Positions 25,201 through 32,164 are shown, numbered from the stretch's first letter. The stretch: 64,000 bases of DNA from Hermatobates lingyangjiaoensis (GCA_026182355.1 JAPFBL010000584.1:1-64000); one strand, 5' to 3'. Notes: generated from the sequence alone by a model not told the origin. Numbers and translations: made by a program.

Positions 25201-28200
25201 AACTATTCTGGTCAGGTTGGCTAGCACTGTAGCTTGTGAGATCTCACCAAGCCGGTCCTTCACGATCTCTCCACTCCCTGCAAACAGTCATCACCATTGT
25301 ACTTATTAGCTAGCAAAGGCAAAGAACAGGGAAAACATATGTCAACAAAACAACTGGAATCAAACAACAATCAAGAAATTATTATGAAATACATCTATAG
25401 TAACATTATCTGCAAATGTGCAATATTCAATCATGAGAAAAAAATATATAAAGTAAAATGTATTGAAAATTTAGGATCAAAAATAATAAAAATGAATGAA
25501 ACAGAAGAGCTCTAACAGTATAGAAATACATAATACACACTGAAAACAACAATAAAAATAAATTAATTTAAAGAAATGTTAGAATAAGTAAATTGAATGA
25601 ATTCTGATATATTTTATATTAAACAGAAAAAAAAGCCTATTTATTATGGAAAATAATGGTATATAAATAACATGTAATTAATATAACTTTTTGTTTAAAA
25701 CCAGCATCCGTCTGTGTTGAAGTGAACTAAACATGAACTGAAACAATAAGCTGGCGTGACGTTGTTTTTTTTTTTGTGGAACCCTGGAGTTCCGTCTAAC
25801 ATATATAATTATCCCTTTAAACTCCACTTTCAGAGAGATTAAAAATGGGATTTTATCTTTTTCAAAATATCTAGGATTAGAAACATCACTGAGAAATATG
25901 TTTCAAATGAAAGTTCTAAATAATCCTTTTTTTTTTTTTTTTAAATGGAATATGGATTTTCGGATTTCTTCCAAAGTCTTAAAGTTTTTAAAATAATTAG
26001 GGGCCAGGTTAGCTCAGTGGTTAACATACTCTCCTCTAAACTGATATGACCGGGGTTCAATCCTCACCTGGCCCTCGATTTATTCATGGGGGAAGTAAAT
26101 AAATCTGAGTACGTTGTCCCTCGGAGAAGGACGTTAAACCGTCGGTCCCGAGCCTGTACGATGTCAGGTACTCATTAAAGATCCCTAATCTAAATACACT
26201 TGAGTTAGGCAATATTTAGGACTCCCACGGTAGAATCAATCTTCATTGTGTGGTATCAAAAAGGGCCAATGCTCGGCCTACATGTGTTCCCTTGAGGGAC
26301 TACCACTGCAACCTAACCTAACCTAACCTTCTAAAATAATTTGTTATCCATTCTTGTTTTTAGATCTTTTTTCAATTCTGACTTTTATAGACTGACACCG
26401 ACACACGATCTCAGAACTTCTCTGTACAAAGCTTGTCGAGATGTTATCATCACCAGTTCATTAGCAATGCACACCACTGGGACCGCCACTGACTGTCAAA
26501 CTGATAAAAAAAAAAGTCACAAGAACTTCCCAATCGTTAATACTTTTTTATATTACATCCAAATTATTTTCTTGTTTGTGCTTTCTTCTAGTCATATGGA
26601 TATTAAATATAATTTGATCGGAAATAGACATATAGATTGCTGAATGAAAACTAAAAATCTTACGCTGTAGAAGCTGGTTTATGGAGGTCTCCAGTTCGTT
26701 GAAGTTGGTCACTAGCAGAGTGTTGACTTGCTGTAAACAGAGATCGATTTTAATTTACACACTAAATAATATAAAACTTTAAATTAGAATCAAACTTTAA
26801 TAACTAAACATAAGAAAGCAATACGAATGAAAAGTTTACTAAGTACACTGAGGGTTTCCTTTAGGCTTAGTTTCTCATACAGTTGTAAAGAATATTTTCC
26901 CTAGTAAAGGAAAAGGTGGGATTTCATTTTGGGAGATATTGCTTCCCGTAATCCAAAGCGTCAATCTTTTTTTTCTTTTTTCACTTGTTCCCCCCCCCCC
27001 CCCTTTCAACCCTCCCCCCGCCCCTAATCTGTCCATTAAACTTGTGGTTCTCACTACGACTGTTATTTGAACGAACATCTCTTATGAGGTTCAAAAGTTG
27101 ATTTTTCATTCATGTCTTCATCGTGAGATGATTATAATTGCACTCGACCCTCGAATTTCCCTACTAATAGGTATCGAGACAGGTTCGGAAACAGAAAAGT
27201 CCAGAAATTGGTAACACTGGTAAGTGGTAGCCTGGGGTGGTAGCAATGGAGTGATTAAGAGCCACCAATAGCCTCTAACACTCAACTCCGACTGTTAACC
27301 TGCTATAGGTAGGGACAAACGAAAGAGGAGGAGAAGGTGATAATGCCTCCCCTTGCATTAAATGACTATCATTAAATACATCAGATACAGTTAGTTTATG
27401 TTTATTTTAAAAAGATTTCACATAAACACGTGAAATAACAATCACTGATCAAACCAAAATATGAAATGGAAAAACAAGACTTAGATCTTTCAACCGTAAC
27501 AAGCAGTCTTCATCAGAGTCAGTTGGGTTTTTGACTTTGACGAACACCGCTTGTTACGGTTGAAAGATCTTAGTCTTGTTTTCTCATTTCATATTGTGAT
27601 TTGATTAATGTTTATTATATTATTATATAATATAATAATAATAATAATAAAAACAATATAAAATACGTAGTAATAATAATAATAATGTTTATGCAAAATT
27701 AAGGAGTAGTTTGCGTAAGATAACGAACTTGGAATAACCTAGGCCAGTGCTCCGCAACCTTTTCTAACCTACGACGCACCAAAATTCTTTCCACAATTCC
27801 ATGGTACACCAAAAGCTTTAGTATATAGGTGTTAGTTGATACACCAATTTTACAATAAATGTTTGTAATAAATGTTACAATATATTTGTTTGTTTTTTAT
27901 TTTAAAAGTATAGATACATAAAACTATAACATATTTATTTCTACGCAATCGTAATAATTTTTAATGTGATACCTGGGTTTGTTTCAATGAACACAAAAGT
28001 TTTATATTCGGCTCAATATTTGACAACGCAACCCGAAGTTCATGGTCAAGATCTTTTAAGCATGACCGCTTATCATTTTTAATTAATACAAGAGTTGAAA
28101 AACTTTGCTGACATAGATATGTCGTCGAAAATGGAAGCAATGTTAAGATTGCTTTGTAGGAAATGTGATGATATTCTTTTTTAACGTAAATCCAGAAAAC

Positions 28201-28917
28201 ATCTAATGGAACTTCGGTGAAAAATTGTCATTGTGTATTAAATACAATGTATTTGACCGCGGCCGCGGCACACCTGTATCTGGCTCATGGCACATTAGTC
28301 TGCCGAGCCACACCTGTATCTGGCTCATGGCTGGCACATTAGTCTGCCGAGCCACACCTGTATCTGGCTCATGGCACATTAGTCTGCCGAGCCACACCTG
28401 TACTGGCTCATGGCACATTAGTCTGCCGAGCCACACCTGTATCTGGCTCATGGCACATTAGTCTGCCGCAGCACACCTGTAACTGGTTCATGGCACACCA
28501 GTGTGGCGCGGCACACCTGTATCTGGCTCATGGGACATTAGTCTGCCGAACCACACCTGTATATGGCTCATGGCACATTAGTCTGCCGCGCCACACTTGT
28601 ATATGGCTCATGGCACACCGGTTGCGGAGCACTGGCCTAGGCTAATCGATCTCACTCTGCCCTCCTTGTGAATTACCAATACCCAGATTATAAATTTATG
28701 CTATTCGGAAGAAACAAAAAAAAGTAGGTAAACTTGAAAGTAGAGTTTCTGTGGAGGGTCGAGTGTACTTTGTTAGGCCTACTAATGGTGTTGTACCTGC
28801 TTGGTGTTGTTGAGGTAGAGGTTTGTGTCCCTGATGGAGGTGCGGACACTTCGCGGCAAGGCTCGAGCTCCTTCTTCCATCTGCTCGTTTGTCACAAAGG
28901 CGCACACCACGCCAAAC
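1450..28917 (-). CDS. Prominin (CD133)-like pentaspan membrane protein, 15 exons, 5' end missing
   Basis: Prominins are glycoproteins of plasma-membrane protrusions (microvilli, cilia, photoreceptor membranes) that bind cholesterol. I joined 15 minus-strand exons by splice sites, phase and family landmarks: a TM2 end reading CAFVTNEQ, LCGYCGHRPDP followed by DDCC after TM3, the loop cysteine in ECHRNSS, GKCWPLSS before TM5, and YLYEVYGDNRDNIPLA then a Lys/Arg tail. Coding segments total 2164 nt. Adding three single missing bases and the two bases owed by the upstream exon gives 723 codons with the stop. Prominins are usually about 850-950 residues, so the signal peptide, first extracellular segment, TM1 and most of TM2 are absent here. 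Several N-glycosylation sequons lie in the extracellular loops, as expected. All splice sites are GT/AG. The family assignment is firm; which prominin paralogue it is cannot be told. Whether it is intact depends on the three indels described separately. Confidence 0.93.
1601..2552. other. Last prominin intron, with element fragments
   Basis: Intron between the last two exons. Bases 1740-2000 hold degraded arms of the C family (gaactctcat, cattgccaaagtttcgg). Around 2305-2360 is a fragment with gttccg motifs resembling the hAT-like element of 14.5 kb. Confidence 0.5.
2553..2606 (-). CDS. Prominin-like small exon: juxtamembrane DYLYEVYGDNRDNIPLA
   Basis: A 54-nt exon with acceptor tttgttttcag and donor gtaagt. 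It encodes DYLYEVYGDNRDNIPLA, the conserved Tyr-rich juxtamembrane motif that follows TM5 in invertebrate prominins. Tyr phosphorylation of this region is known in vertebrate prominin-1; here that is only inferred. The end overhang CA joins T of the last exon to make His. Confidence 0.9.
2810..3190. mobile_element. C-family inverted-repeat element
   Basis: Two arms face each other. The left arm has aaagtttatcaggatact and gtcagttcttcaggtt. The right arm is the reverse complement, with accgaaacgttggcaatgag and cctgaagaactgac. The same arms recur near 39.7, 46.8-47.1 and 53.2 kb. A GAAACG motif after a short stem resembles a hammerhead 3' half, but CUGANGA is degraded. Confidence 0.6.
3205..3500. 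mobile_element. E-family inverted-repeat element
   Basis: The arms contain cacacttacaaactcaaatt, ttcgggtaatccgtc and gaaagggagaccaagca, with the mirror copy at 3375-3500. A closely related copy is at 6105-6400. Confidence 0.65.
4177..4435. mobile_element. B-related hammerhead palindromic element with 12-bp TSD
   Basis: Flanked by aaatttagttct (4165-4176) and aaatttagttag (4436-4447), 10 of 12 matching. The arms carry cgtttcgaacacttagtgt and its mirror acactaagtgttctaaacg. The 3' tail, taccacact...gattgtacaa, matches the tail of the B elements at 18.1 and 40.6 kb. Confidence 0.65.
4546..4660 (-). CDS. Prominin-like exon: TM5 (one base short)
   Basis: The acceptor is cttttaaatag and the donor gtgaag. 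From phase 0 the exon reads NGFWLSVGCVVLLFLPAIFF, then SVKLASLYQKSYPYAGTL: TM5 and the first cytoplasmic residues, with the family's K-L-x-x-x-Y and PYxG motifs. As written (115 nt) it leaves one base, but the next exon needs two. An additional G in the GGG at the exon/donor boundary (4545-4547) would fix it. This is the third one-base deficit at a G run in this gene. Confidence 0.88.
5561..5760 (-). mobile_element. tRNA-derived SINE, 5'-truncated copy
   Basis: The reverse complement shares the SINE core of the 26.0-kb copy (gtcggtcccgagcctgtac, acttgagttaggcaaaattt, tgtggtatcacaaagggcc) and ends with CCTAA repeats. The tRNA-like head is missing. Confidence 0.7.
6105..6400. mobile_element. 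E-family inverted-repeat element
   Basis: Mirror arms as in the 3.2-kb copy, with ctcctgaagaaggattaccc in the right arm. It lies in the intron 98 bp from the prominin Cys-pair exon. Confidence 0.6.
6498..6656 (-). CDS. Prominin-like exon: membrane-proximal Cys pair before TM5
   Basis: A 159-nt exon at phase 0/0, with acceptor ttttgcgttcag and a strong gtaagt donor. It reads LAEEFGGELSRHVDTYLDRV, then VGKCWPLSSVYNATVISTCN and ends AIVDPF. The two cysteines about 16 residues apart, followed by a (I/V)DP motif before TM5, are a strong prominin signature. Confidence 0.95.
7524..7751 (-). CDS. Prominin-like exon: extracellular loop 2, helical core
   Basis: A 228-nt, 76-codon exon at phase 0/0, with acceptor cttgcattcag and donor gtttgt. 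It reads VKNVLRNQAMYLEIHQERQV, then SGWLHGNASLLSHHLRFNHS and ends PSIVHK. NAS and NHS are glycosylation sequons. It corresponds to the helical stretch of loop 2 before the membrane-proximal Cys pair. Confidence 0.92.
7852..7941 (-). CDS. Prominin-like exon: extracellular loop 2, short helical exon
   Basis: A 90-nt, 30-codon exon at phase 0/0, with acceptor gcttttcag-type (ttcttttcag) and donor gtgagt. It reads LKDKITSIDLLQVSSALLQT and ends PPSQSQ. It lies in order between two firm exons, has strong splice sites and no stop. Confidence 0.88.
8347..8510. repeat. Tandem repeat, about 54-bp unit, three copies
   Basis: The unit contains ttgattgtgatta, acattaccataggaagcaac and tttcatgatttctgatttta, repeated three times in a prominin intron. 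Differences are single bases. Confidence 0.9.
8695..8740. repeat. (TA)n microsatellite
   Basis: A run of TA dinucleotides directly next to the E3 palindromic element. Similar runs flank many palindromic elements: 5817-5851, 19183-19227, 32490-32531, 33323-33348, 46784-46810 and 47142-47170. Confidence 0.9.
8755..8990. mobile_element. E3 palindromic element with hammerhead-like motif
   Basis: Inverted arms contain aaatcaaaagcacacactta and cagtctctaattttcggttt. The right arm carries CUGAAGA, a GGUU/AACC stem, GAAAA and a UCUC/GAGA stem I. A partly deleted copy is at 47.17-47.33 kb. Confidence 0.7.
8868..8901 (+). ncRNA. Hammerhead-ribozyme-like motif, E family
   Basis: Order seen: UCUC, CUGAAGA, C, GGUU-CAA-AACC, GAAA-AU-UA, GAGA. 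Stem I is UCUC/GAGA. Stem III is at most one or two pairs, so activity as a monomer is doubtful. Confidence 0.5.
9288..9516 (-). CDS. Prominin-like exon: extracellular loop 2, ECHRNSSVYQVLGLDV
   Basis: The exon is 229 nt, with acceptor atgttgtag and donor gtgagta. One base completes Gln, then ECHRNSSVYQVLGLDVEAVS follows, matching the conserved Cys-x-x-Asn/Tyr-x-Leu stretch of prominin loop 2. It then runs through helical sequence to SPLNSINLTAYTAL. NSS, NLS and NLT are possible glycosylation sites. It ends at phase 0. Confidence 0.93.
9653..11188. mobile_element. Non-autonomous hAT-type element with 8-bp TSD
   Basis: Perfect 8-bp duplication attttcac at 645-652 of the 9-kb block (9645-9652) and 11189-11196. 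Inverted ends are tagtgttgggacgatt and its complement aatcgtcccaacacta. The AT-rich interior has no transposase ORF. It sits in a prominin intron. Confidence 0.85.
11397..11798. mobile_element. Short hAT-type element with 8-bp TSD
   Basis: Flanks atatagtg and atataggg (7 of 8). Ends are cagagtttagccaaactg and caagtttggaaaccactg, imperfect inverted repeats typical of hAT MITEs. 402 bp. Confidence 0.75.
12636..12750. repeat. Two-copy tandem repeat, about 66 bp
   Basis: The segment tgttcaattagt...ttattctacatgactc is repeated as tgttcaattagt...ttattctacaagactc with spacer sequence included. Confidence 0.75.
12845..13054 (-). CDS. Prominin-like exon: TM4 and start of extracellular loop 2
   Basis: The exon is 210 nt, with acceptor ccattgtctttcag and donor gtaatg. 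It reads SVWLMLLTFSELMAVCIVSM (TM4), VTGSVTDRVLCLSL, then FSVLDQLVHLERY and PPLSAIIQ. The pattern TM4-Cys-VLD is characteristic of prominins. The last two bases (CA) join G of the next exon to give Gln, then the ECHRNSS motif. The first part of this exon with its acceptor is duplicated in tandem just upstream (13112-13239). Confidence 0.92.
13112..13239 (-). pseudogene. Tandem copy of the 5' part of the TM4 exon
   Basis: This segment repeats 12965-13091 at an offset of 147 bp, including the tttcag acceptor and about 20 bases of intron. Translated from the copied acceptor it gives SVWLMLLTFSVLMAVCSVFM, then leaves frame because of a one-base difference and reaches a stop. No donor at the equivalent place was seen, so it looks like a dead partial exon. 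The copies differ at several positions, so this is not a simple assembly duplication of one read. Confidence 0.75.
13747..13901 (-). CDS. Prominin-like exon with a one-base deletion: TM3 and Cys-rich loop
   Basis: The acceptor is ggcgttgcag. The phase inherited from the upstream exon gives YYVGLGVSG and then a stop. One frame over, the sequence continues VLLTVLCCLGLGLLCGYCGH and DPVLYSDDCCDRATAST, the end of TM3 and the cytoplasmic Cys-rich stretch that mark prominins. One G missing from the G run near 13877-13879 reconciles them. With that base the exon is 156 nt and leaves a two-base overhang that matches the next exon. The donor (gtcagc) is weak but is the one that fits the phase. Confidence 0.85.
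14527..15609. mobile_element. hAT-type element (family with gttccgcggaaccc) with perfect 8-bp TSD
   Basis: gattagat flanks both ends (14519-14526 and 15610-15617). Ends are cagaggttcccaaagtgg and caaacttttttcgacg-type inverted sequence. 1083 bp with no transposase. Shorter or diverged copies are at 23.2, 30.55, 34.6, 43.0 and 62.6 kb. Confidence 0.85.
15663..15792 (-). CDS. Prominin-like exon: end of extracellular loop 1, before TM3
   Basis: The exon is 130 nt, with acceptor gtttttag and donor gtcagt. It reads RLLNDKAKNLIGILESIQDV, then a Lys-rich helix finishing KQYAHYR, which precedes TM3 as in other prominins. It starts with two bases completing Gly and ends with two bases (CG) that join the first base of the TM3 exon. 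A 1083-bp hAT-type element ends 53 bp beyond the donor. Confidence 0.93.
15985..17050. mobile_element. Long inverted-repeat element: E-like arms around an 0.8-kb interior
   Basis: Arms at about 15985-16105 and 16905-17050 mirror each other (aatagaaaaacacact, cagtagagaagagatag, ccaagcgcacagtg). The interior includes two imperfect copies of an aaatggcggatcca motif. No ORF recognised. Confidence 0.6.
17052..18118. other. Prominin intron, nothing recognised
   Basis: AT-rich intron sequence. The only standout is a C run at 18001-18012. Confidence 0.5.
18119..18446. mobile_element. B-family hammerhead palindromic element with 12-bp TSD
   Basis: Flanks caatacacttta (18107-18118) and caatatacttta (18447-18458), 11 of 12. 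Mirror arms carry gtgttcatcatcaggaagac on the left and its complement on the right. It has the same size (328 bp) and 3' tail (acaattacggatt) as the copy at 40558-40886 (329 bp). Confidence 0.85.
18775..18970. mobile_element. A-family palindromic hammerhead element, diverged
   Basis: Both arms carry gatctttcaa...gcggtcttcgtcag-type sequence in opposite orientation, ending in the cagtggtttgga form of the A-family tail. Confidence 0.65.
19951..20250. mobile_element. F-family palindromic element with perfect 12-bp TSD
   Basis: aattcagttata occurs at 19939-19950 and 20251-20262. Inside are mirror arms with ggcaaaccgtcatacctcgt and gttgtccatcttcaatcg. Arms carry UUGAAGA and a GGAC/GUCC stem. The element's end includes ccactgaggtt, shared with the H family. 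Confidence 0.85.
20328..20493 (-). CDS. Prominin-like exon: extracellular loop 1, LPDV segment
   Basis: The exon is 166 nt, with acceptor ctgttttag and donor gtttgt. It is open from phase 0: LPDVTTSLQNVSALLADNIT, then a Lys/Asp-rich helix ending REIKKAG. The sequons NVS and NIT fit an extracellular loop. The one leftover base joins GC of the 15.7-kb exon to make Gly. A hammerhead-bearing element sits in the intron 77 bp beyond the donor. Confidence 0.93.
20856..20979 (-). CDS. Prominin-like exon with a one-base deletion: Cys pair of loop 1
   Basis: The acceptor is tgtttaattag and the donor gtaaca. The entry phase, after a one-base overhang, gives ALREIREVLLSRW and soon hits a stop. One frame over, the rest of the exon reads DTCKHERACLDFLSKYNITA and ends FTQ at phase 0, exactly as the next exon requires. 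One base missing at the GG near 20939 explains both halves: the exon is 124 nt where 125 are needed. The Cys pair and the FTQ-LPDV junction are usual for prominins. The cause is a real frameshift or a homopolymer sequencing error. Confidence 0.85.
23185..23803 (-). mobile_element. hAT-like copy of the 14.5-kb family
   Basis: The reverse complement matches the 14.5-kb element from gggttccgtggaaccc to ggttccgcgtcgaaaaaagt. Ends are eroded and no TSD is seen. Confidence 0.75.
24710..24980. mobile_element. D-family arms around (TA)n
   Basis: Left arm (minus) carries CUGAUGA, GAGGACAUC and GAAAUAUAG in its complement. The right arm has gacgacggatgtcgaaatat. A (TA)n tract lies between them. Confidence 0.6.
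25113..25277 (-). CDS. Prominin-like exon: extracellular loop 1, helical region
   Basis: The exon is 165 nt, with acceptor tgtttgcag and donor gttagt. It is open throughout and reads SGEIVKDRLGEISQATVLAN, then a Lys-rich helical stretch with LNNIDSLTKPL. The NLT sequon fits an extracellular position. It ends with one base owed to the next codon, which agrees with the two bases at the start of the 20.9-kb exon. Confidence 0.92.
25999..26331 (+). mobile_element. tRNA-derived SINE with CCTAA tail and 10-bp TSD
   Basis: taaaataatt flanks both ends (25989-25998 and 26332-26341). The head (26003-26074) is tRNA-like: acceptor stem GCCAGGT/ACCTGGC, box A TTAGCTCAGTGG and box B GGGTTCAATCC. The D stem does not pair, so it is not a working tRNA. 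A conserved core with gacgttaaaccgtcggtccc follows. The 3' end is cctaacctaaccta, resembling the arthropod telomere repeat. It inserted in the prominin intron 333 bp from an exon. Confidence 0.88.
26664..26730 (-). CDS. Prominin-like exon: extracellular loop 1, QVNTLLVTNF segment
   Basis: The exon is 67 nt, between a ctgtttacag acceptor and a gtaaga donor. It starts at phase 0 and reads QVNTLLVTNFNELETSINQL, a helical amphipathic segment typical of prominin loop 1. One base is left over and joins GG of the next exon to make Arg. Phases match both neighbours exactly. Confidence 0.9.
27410..27607. mobile_element. A-family palindromic hammerhead element with 12-bp TSD
   Basis: Flanks atgtttatttta (27398-27409) and atgtttattata (27608-27619), 11 of 12. 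Each arm carries a hammerhead-like motif, on opposite strands. In the left arm stem II has CUG where other copies have CCG, and pairing is kept through G-U. Confidence 0.85.
27745..28634. mobile_element. hAT-type element with internal minisatellite
   Basis: Flanks acctaggc and gcctaggc (7 of 8). Inverted ends are cagtgctccgcaacc and ggttgcggagcactg. The right half (28263-28620) is a minisatellite of about nine 39-bp units (cacacctgtatctggctcat, ggcacattagtctgccg) that merges into the right terminal repeat. Confidence 0.85.
28263..28620. repeat. 39-bp minisatellite inside the hAT element
   Basis: About nine copies of cacacctgtatctggctcat plus ggcacattagtctgccg(a/c)g. The last copies diverge towards the element end. 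Confidence 0.9.
28797..28917 (-). CDS. Prominin-like exon: end of TM2 and start of first large extracellular loop
   Basis: The exon is 121 nt, preceded by tgttggcag and followed by a gtacaa donor. It begins with one base completing a codon and then reads FGVVCAFVTNEQMEEG, and it ends LYLNNTKQ at phase 0. The stretch of a membrane-segment end followed by an FVTNEQ-type motif is a prominin landmark just after TM2, and NNT is a possible N-glycosylation site. This is the most 5' exon I can place. The exon before it must end with a two-base overhang and encode TM1 and most of TM2; I did not find it. Confidence 0.9.
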
Positions 28918-29187
28918 CTGCCAACACAAATCTCACAATCAGCACTGCTTCAACACGCTCACCCATAATCATAAATATCTGACAACCTTCTAACAGAATG
29001 AATAACACATGCAAATCCAACAAATGATATAATAAATTAGAATTTTGATTCATGCAAAAAGCAAATTCAAATTTTCAAAAAATCTATTAAACTTCCACTC
29101 TCTATCCCCTTCCCTGCACATAAACATAAAAAAACCTTACAGCAATAAAGGGAGTATGAGAAAATCCTAGGGTCCTTTATGATAGAT

Positions 29188-29639
29188 CAGTGTTTCCCAA
29201 AGTGGACCGTACCGCCCCCCTGGGGGCCGTGCTTTGATATCGGGGGGCAGTAATGCAAAAAGGAGCAGGGATTCTATTTCTATAAATTGAAAATGTTCAT
29301 CTAATATAATATCTAAATTTAAGTGAAAACACGACAGGTAAACTTCTAGGAAACAGTTTCTTTTAAATTATTTGTTTTGATAATTCATTTTTATGTTAAA
29401 AGTATATTCTCACCTAAGTTTCTTTTAATGTGTATTAATTTTTTTGCATAAATATGCTATGAAACAATACATCTATTAGATTGTAAATAAATATTCGATT
29501 AGTAATTATTTTAATTTAATTATTAAAATGTTACTCATTTGGTTATTTAGTCTAGGAATCTGATTATTATTCAAGGGTGTTGAGTTATAGGTTTATGGAT
29601 CCAAGGGGGCGGTCATTCGAAAAAGTTAGGGAAACACTG
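29188..29639. mobile_element. hAT MITE, 452 bp, with 8-bp TSD
   Basis: Flanks tgatagat and cgatagat. Ends are cagtgtttcccaaagtgg and gttagggaaacactg. A sister copy of almost the same length is at 45916-46366. Confidence 0.88.
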
Positions 29640-30550
29640 CGATAGATTGATGACATATGCAGACTACTCCGAATCTGAAATATTCTTCAGATTTAATTTT
29701 TGAAACATATTCATGTCATTAAATTTTAATATGTATTAATTCATTAAAGTGAAACTCATTCAATAAAATGATTAATTTCATTGGTATAATTTAAGAAAAA
29801 AATCACCTTTTTCGTCGAATTATGTAAACAGGTTTATGTTCGATACAGCCCCAAAATTAAATCCTACTTTAAGAAAGATTAATAATTTTGATAATTAAAC
29901 ACAATTGAAACTGAATAGTTGTATAATTTAATTTTTATCAATCTTTTCTGATGATCACCAAAATACATGCCTCTCTGAACCAAATAATATTTAAGTGCAC
30001 ATTTAACTATGACCACTCAAACGCTGCGATTGCAGTACTATGACATAGGTTTTGAATAAATACATACATACATATATATATATATATAGAAATAAACAAT
30101 ATTAAATAGTGTATAATATAATACGTGGATTTAGAAAAGGTTCAACAAAACTTGTAAATTCGTCCAAATCTCAAAATTACATTTGTATAATTACTAGATA
30201 TTATAGTAATGTAAAAAGAATGAATGTAAAGAAAAATTCTGTTATAGCCTTAATAAAAAGAATTTACGTAATTCACTTGCTTATACGTTCGTATGTTCTT
30301 TACTGCAGCCCACAAAAGCTAAAAACGAGTTCTTATAAATTAACACTTCTTTCTAAATTGTTTAGAATTGTTTACTCCAAACCTTGACCTGGTCAGGAAA
30401 ATTGATAAGAAGATGAAAGCCGTATCTTTCAAATTGACATAATTTGGGAATTTATATAATGCGAAAGGGTATATTGAGGGTGAGTTTTTACACTTTATTA
30501 GGGTTTTAATATATAAAAGGGTTTCATTGTAGTTAACAAAGTGCCTAGAG
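29640..30550. other. AT-rich stretch upstream of the first recognised prominin exon
   Basis: No exon with prominin or other homology was recognised on either strand. A (TA)n tract lies near 30070-30088. Confidence 0.4.
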
Positions 30551-31248
30551 TAGAGTTTTTCAAACTTTTTTCGACGCGGAACTCTTTTTGGTTCCAGTAA
30601 CTTTCCCGGAAACCCTAGATTCTAATGATTTCATAAAATCATAATAAAAGTATTTTCATATGCCTTTTTAAATAGTATGTATGTTTAAAAACAAATAAAA
30701 AAGTAATATTACTGCAAAGTGTATTTTACGAATAAAAATTCAAAACTTATATATTTTAATTTTCATATTTTCTACTAGTGCATAACACATAAAACAAAAA
30801 TACTAACAATTTTAACCCAGAGTTTGTTTTGTAATCATTTTTGGCTTTATAATAGAGTGTTTGATTCTCAAGTAAGCCCCAGCATTAAGTCTACTTCGGT
30901 ATTTAGTTTCTATGGCAGTTTCAAGGGAAAATCGAGTTTCACATAAGTAGGTAGTGGGAAATGGCAGCAATGTGTGAAGTGCTACTTTTGCAATTGCAGG
31001 AAATTCGGGAACCAGATAGTTTCAAAAACTGACTAGTGATTCATCATAAATACGAATAAAATTTTGACAACTTCTACTTATGTGTATATGTAGATATAAA
31101 CATTATTCTGTTTCATGATTCACAAGAAATATAGAATAGATTCATACCCACAAAAAAATTTTCTTTTTGGAAAAATGTTTTTCAGGGAACCCCAGAAAGT
31201 CCGTTAAGGAACCCCTGGGTTCCGCGGAACACACTTTGGGAGCCTCTG
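30551..31248 (-). mobile_element. hAT-like copy of the 14.5-kb family
   Basis: The ends tagagtttttcaaac and ctttgggagcctctg match the family in reverse orientation. Possible eroded TSD gcctagag/gcctggat (6 of 8). Confidence 0.78.
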
Positions 31249-31279
31249 GCCTGGATGATATGATTTGATGCTTGTGATT

Positions 31280-31720
31280 CACTGATATGGAGCGCGATAT
31301 AGTCGGAGGTTATTCACACTCCGGAGTCTCTGGGCGAGCAAGACCAGAGACAATTAGCGGTCGGGAAGGAATGCGAGCAGCATGTGGGAAGGTTCTCACG
31401 AGCTGTTTGCCAAGCAGAGGCCGCACTGCTCTATTGTTAACAACAAACATTTCTAGGACGGCGCACGGGTTTTTTGTCGCACGACCGACTGTCCCAGTCG
31501 CTGAGGAAAAGTCGCTGTTCCGCTTCCTTTCACTACCTCCTGGGCAATACTCGGTCATTAGCTCTTCACGGCAGCTATCCCAAACCCTTCATTCAGTAAT
31601 GTTCAAGCCTCCATTAGCAGAAACATTCAAGAAAAACATACTTAGGATTTCTCACTATTTACGAATATACGCCTTCCCAAAAAAAAAAACTTGCAACAAG
31701 ATTCAGCCACATATTAACTA
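31280..31720. other. GC-rich patch of unknown nature
   Basis: Bases 31285-31600 are much richer in G+C and CpG than the surroundings and hold overlapping open frames on both strands (plus 31287-31724, minus 31310-31558). No domain or family was recognised. It could be an old element, a CpG island or a first exon. Confidence 0.3.
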
Positions 31721-31957
31721 CTAGAAATACTGTATTTGACTACAATATCAATTTCTCCGAAGACTTGTAAAGAGTTCACACACTTATAGATACACACACA
31801 CTATACAGGCATCATTCAAAATATTTAAAAAATCAACATCAAAACTTCTAAAAGAAATTGTATTTATTATCTGTCACTAGTTTGAATTTCCAAATAGGAA
31901 CGTAAATAGAAAATAAAAGTTTTTTTTTGTTTTATAAATATATATATTTATATTAAA

Positions 31958-32155
31958 GATTTTACATAAACAAGTGAAAAACAATCAATGATCAAACCAC
32001 AGTATGAAATAGGAAAAAAAGACTAAGATCTTTCAACAGTAATAAGCGGTCTTCGTCAAAGTCTCTTGGGTTTTGACTGACGAAGACCGCTTGTTTTGAC
32101 AGATTGACGTTTCACAGATTTTTTTCCCATTTCATATTGTGGTTTGATGATACAT
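31958..32155. mobile_element. A-family palindromic hammerhead element, right arm damaged
   Basis: The left arm is the usual A sequence (cacataaac-type end, gatctttcaa, cggtcttcgtca). The right arm has lost part of stem II and the GAAAGAUC region. Confidence 0.65.
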
Positions 32156-32164
32156 ATATATACG

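Noticed and set aside
26003..26074. tRNA gene
   Set aside because: Box A, box B and acceptor stem are present but the D stem does not pair, and it continues into a SINE body with flanking duplications.
28203..28461. Two overlapping ORFs with repeated peptides
   Set aside because: They are translations of the 39-bp minisatellite inside a hAT element.
31287..31724. 145-codon plus-strand ORF in the GC-rich patch
   Set aside because: The opposite strand is also open over the same stretch and no domain was seen. Reported as an unexplained patch rather than a gene.
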